Part shown: positions 6,690 to 7,061 of the stretch, in pieces
Layout of the letters: every line of letters starts with the position of its first letter
How positions within the stretch are numbered: the first letter of the stretch is position 1
Assembly: GCA_040755415.1 (NCBI GenBank)
Contig: JBFMAZ010000032.1
Location: 1 to 7,061, forward strand
Source: QYQD01 sp040755415
GTDB taxonomy: Bacteria > Desulfobacterota > QYQD01
Direction: 5' to 3'
Length of the DNA: 7,061 nucleotides
Translations under genes and position numbers: made by a program
Notes under the pieces: generated by a model
The model's database searches: none
What the model was told of the DNA's origin: nothing
The model's input: the letters and a program-made list of their open reading frames with translations, nothing else

Positions 6690-6694
6690 TATGT

Positions 6695-6760
6695 CATTAG
6701 TCAATGGTCATTTATCACTGGTGAAAGTGATTAAATTTTCAAATTACCCAATGACTAATG
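6695..6760. repeat. Nested inverted repeats downstream of fdhB
   Basis: CATTAGTCAATGG (6695-6707) is complementary to CCAATGACTAATG (6748-6760) at 12 of 13 positions. Inside the 40-base interval sits a second perfect hairpin, ATCACT (6714-6719) with AGTGAT (6726-6731), loop GGTGAA. The words CATTAGTCA and AATGGTCAT resemble low-complexity intergenic repeats. No protein is supported here. Confidence 0.6.
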
Positions 6761-6931
6761 ACCAGTTACAATACCTATATTTCACTGAAATCTTACGTGG
6801 CAAGTATGATGGTCTCATAAAAAGGCAATTTCTCACGCTAAGGCGCAAAGTTATAAACCCGAAATCCTAATATCGAAACCCGAAACAAATCCAAAATCAA
6901 AATGCTCAAATGTCCGAAACATAATTGTTTA

Positions 6932-6962
6932 GAATTTTGGTATCAGTTTAGCTGTTTGAAAA
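6932..6962 (-). repeat. Right arm of the 31-bp inverted repeat that brackets the locus
   Basis: On the minus strand this reads TTTTCAAACAGCTAAA then a 15-base stretch containing TACCAAA, matching 99-129 at 28 of 31 positions. On its outer side (6972-7005) lies a G/C-block hairpin in the orientation that mirrors the left edge, so order and orientation of the parts agree between the two ends. Confidence 0.75.
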
Positions 6963-6971
6963 AGTATTCTT

Positions 6972-7049
6972 AAATCCCTCCCAACCTCCCTTTTCCAAAG
7001 GGAGGAGAAACACTTCCCCCTTTGGAAAAGGGGGATTGAGGGGGATTTT
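6972..7049. repeat. Two G/C-block hairpin repeats head to head, right edge
   Basis: The inner unit has a perfect 9-bp stem, CCTCCCTTT (6985-6993) with AAAGGGAGG (6997-7005), and on the minus strand runs on into GTTGGGAGGGATTT. The outer unit has an 8-bp stem, CCCCCTTT (7016-7023) with AAAGGGGG (7027-7034), then ATTGAGGGGGATTTT (7035-7049). The outer one nearly equals the unit at 36-69. The inner one is a diverged copy (GGGAGG for GGGGGA) in opposite orientation. Confidence 0.82.
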
Positions 7050-7061
7050 GGCCCTTATAGC

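Larger units (their letters stand above)
6690..7061. other. Non-coding, repeat-rich right flank
   Basis: No gene is supported in these 372 bases (412 counting the terminator from 6650). The open frame that runs through 6637-6870 starts inside fdhB, crosses the terminator hairpin and the inverted repeats, and has no family features. The stretch 6850-6930 is A/C-rich and built from CCGAAAC, CAAAATCAAAA and similar words. It then runs into the inverted composite repeat and G/C-block hairpins at the end. I see no tRNA, promoter or attachment site. Confidence 0.65.

Noticed and set aside
6637..6870. A 77-residue open frame after fdhB
   Set aside because: It starts inside fdhB, crosses the terminator hairpin and inverted repeats, and its composition follows the repeat words.

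Overview
The window looks like a piece of an anaerobic, probably Gram-negative bacterial chromosome, most likely from Desulfobacterota (former Deltaproteobacteria) or a similar sulfate-reducing or syntrophic lineage. This rests on a selenocysteine-containing, Tat-exported formate dehydrogenase of the two-subunit periplasmic (Desulfovibrio) type, on an iron-sulfur-flavoprotein-like gene, and on intergenic repeats of the CCCCCTTT...AAAGGGGG kind. The lineage call is inference; no rRNA or other phylogenetic marker is present.

Layout: positions 1-263 hold G/C-block hairpin repeats and A/T-rich low-complexity DNA. Positions 264-1600 hold two plus-strand genes that overlap by four bases (ATGA): a small FMN/4Fe-4S flavoprotein and an RNase Z-like metallo-beta-lactamase-fold hydrolase. 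A long-chain polyprenyl diphosphate synthase (1625-2611, minus) converges on them. A 232-base divergent intergenic region follows, with a CRP/FNR-type palindrome and duplicated purine-rich blocks. Then comes the fdhAB pair: fdhA (2844-5903) is one selenoprotein gene read through an in-frame TGA at 3408-3410, and fdhB (5909-6649) is its three-cluster ferredoxin subunit. A 12-bp-stem hairpin at 6661-6689 closes the unit. The remaining 372 bases are repeats and low-complexity DNA with no supportable gene.

How the genes work together: FdhA oxidises formate (or reduces CO2) at a Mo or W bis-MGD centre with selenocysteine, and FdhB carries the electrons. No membrane anchor or cytochrome subunit is present, so the enzyme should be a soluble periplasmic dimer that passes electrons to a separate carrier such as a periplasmic c-type cytochrome. 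The polyprenyl synthase probably makes the quinone side chain or a carrier lipid; its link to fdhAB is only adjacency and a shared divergent control region. The flavoprotein and hydrolase form their own small operon of unknown substrate.

I found no wholly new system. The points most worth checking are the selenocysteine recoding with a non-textbook SECIS, an inverted 31-bp repeat that brackets all the genes, a CRP/FNR-type operator in the divergent region, and an in-frame stop just upstream of the polyprenyl synthase start.
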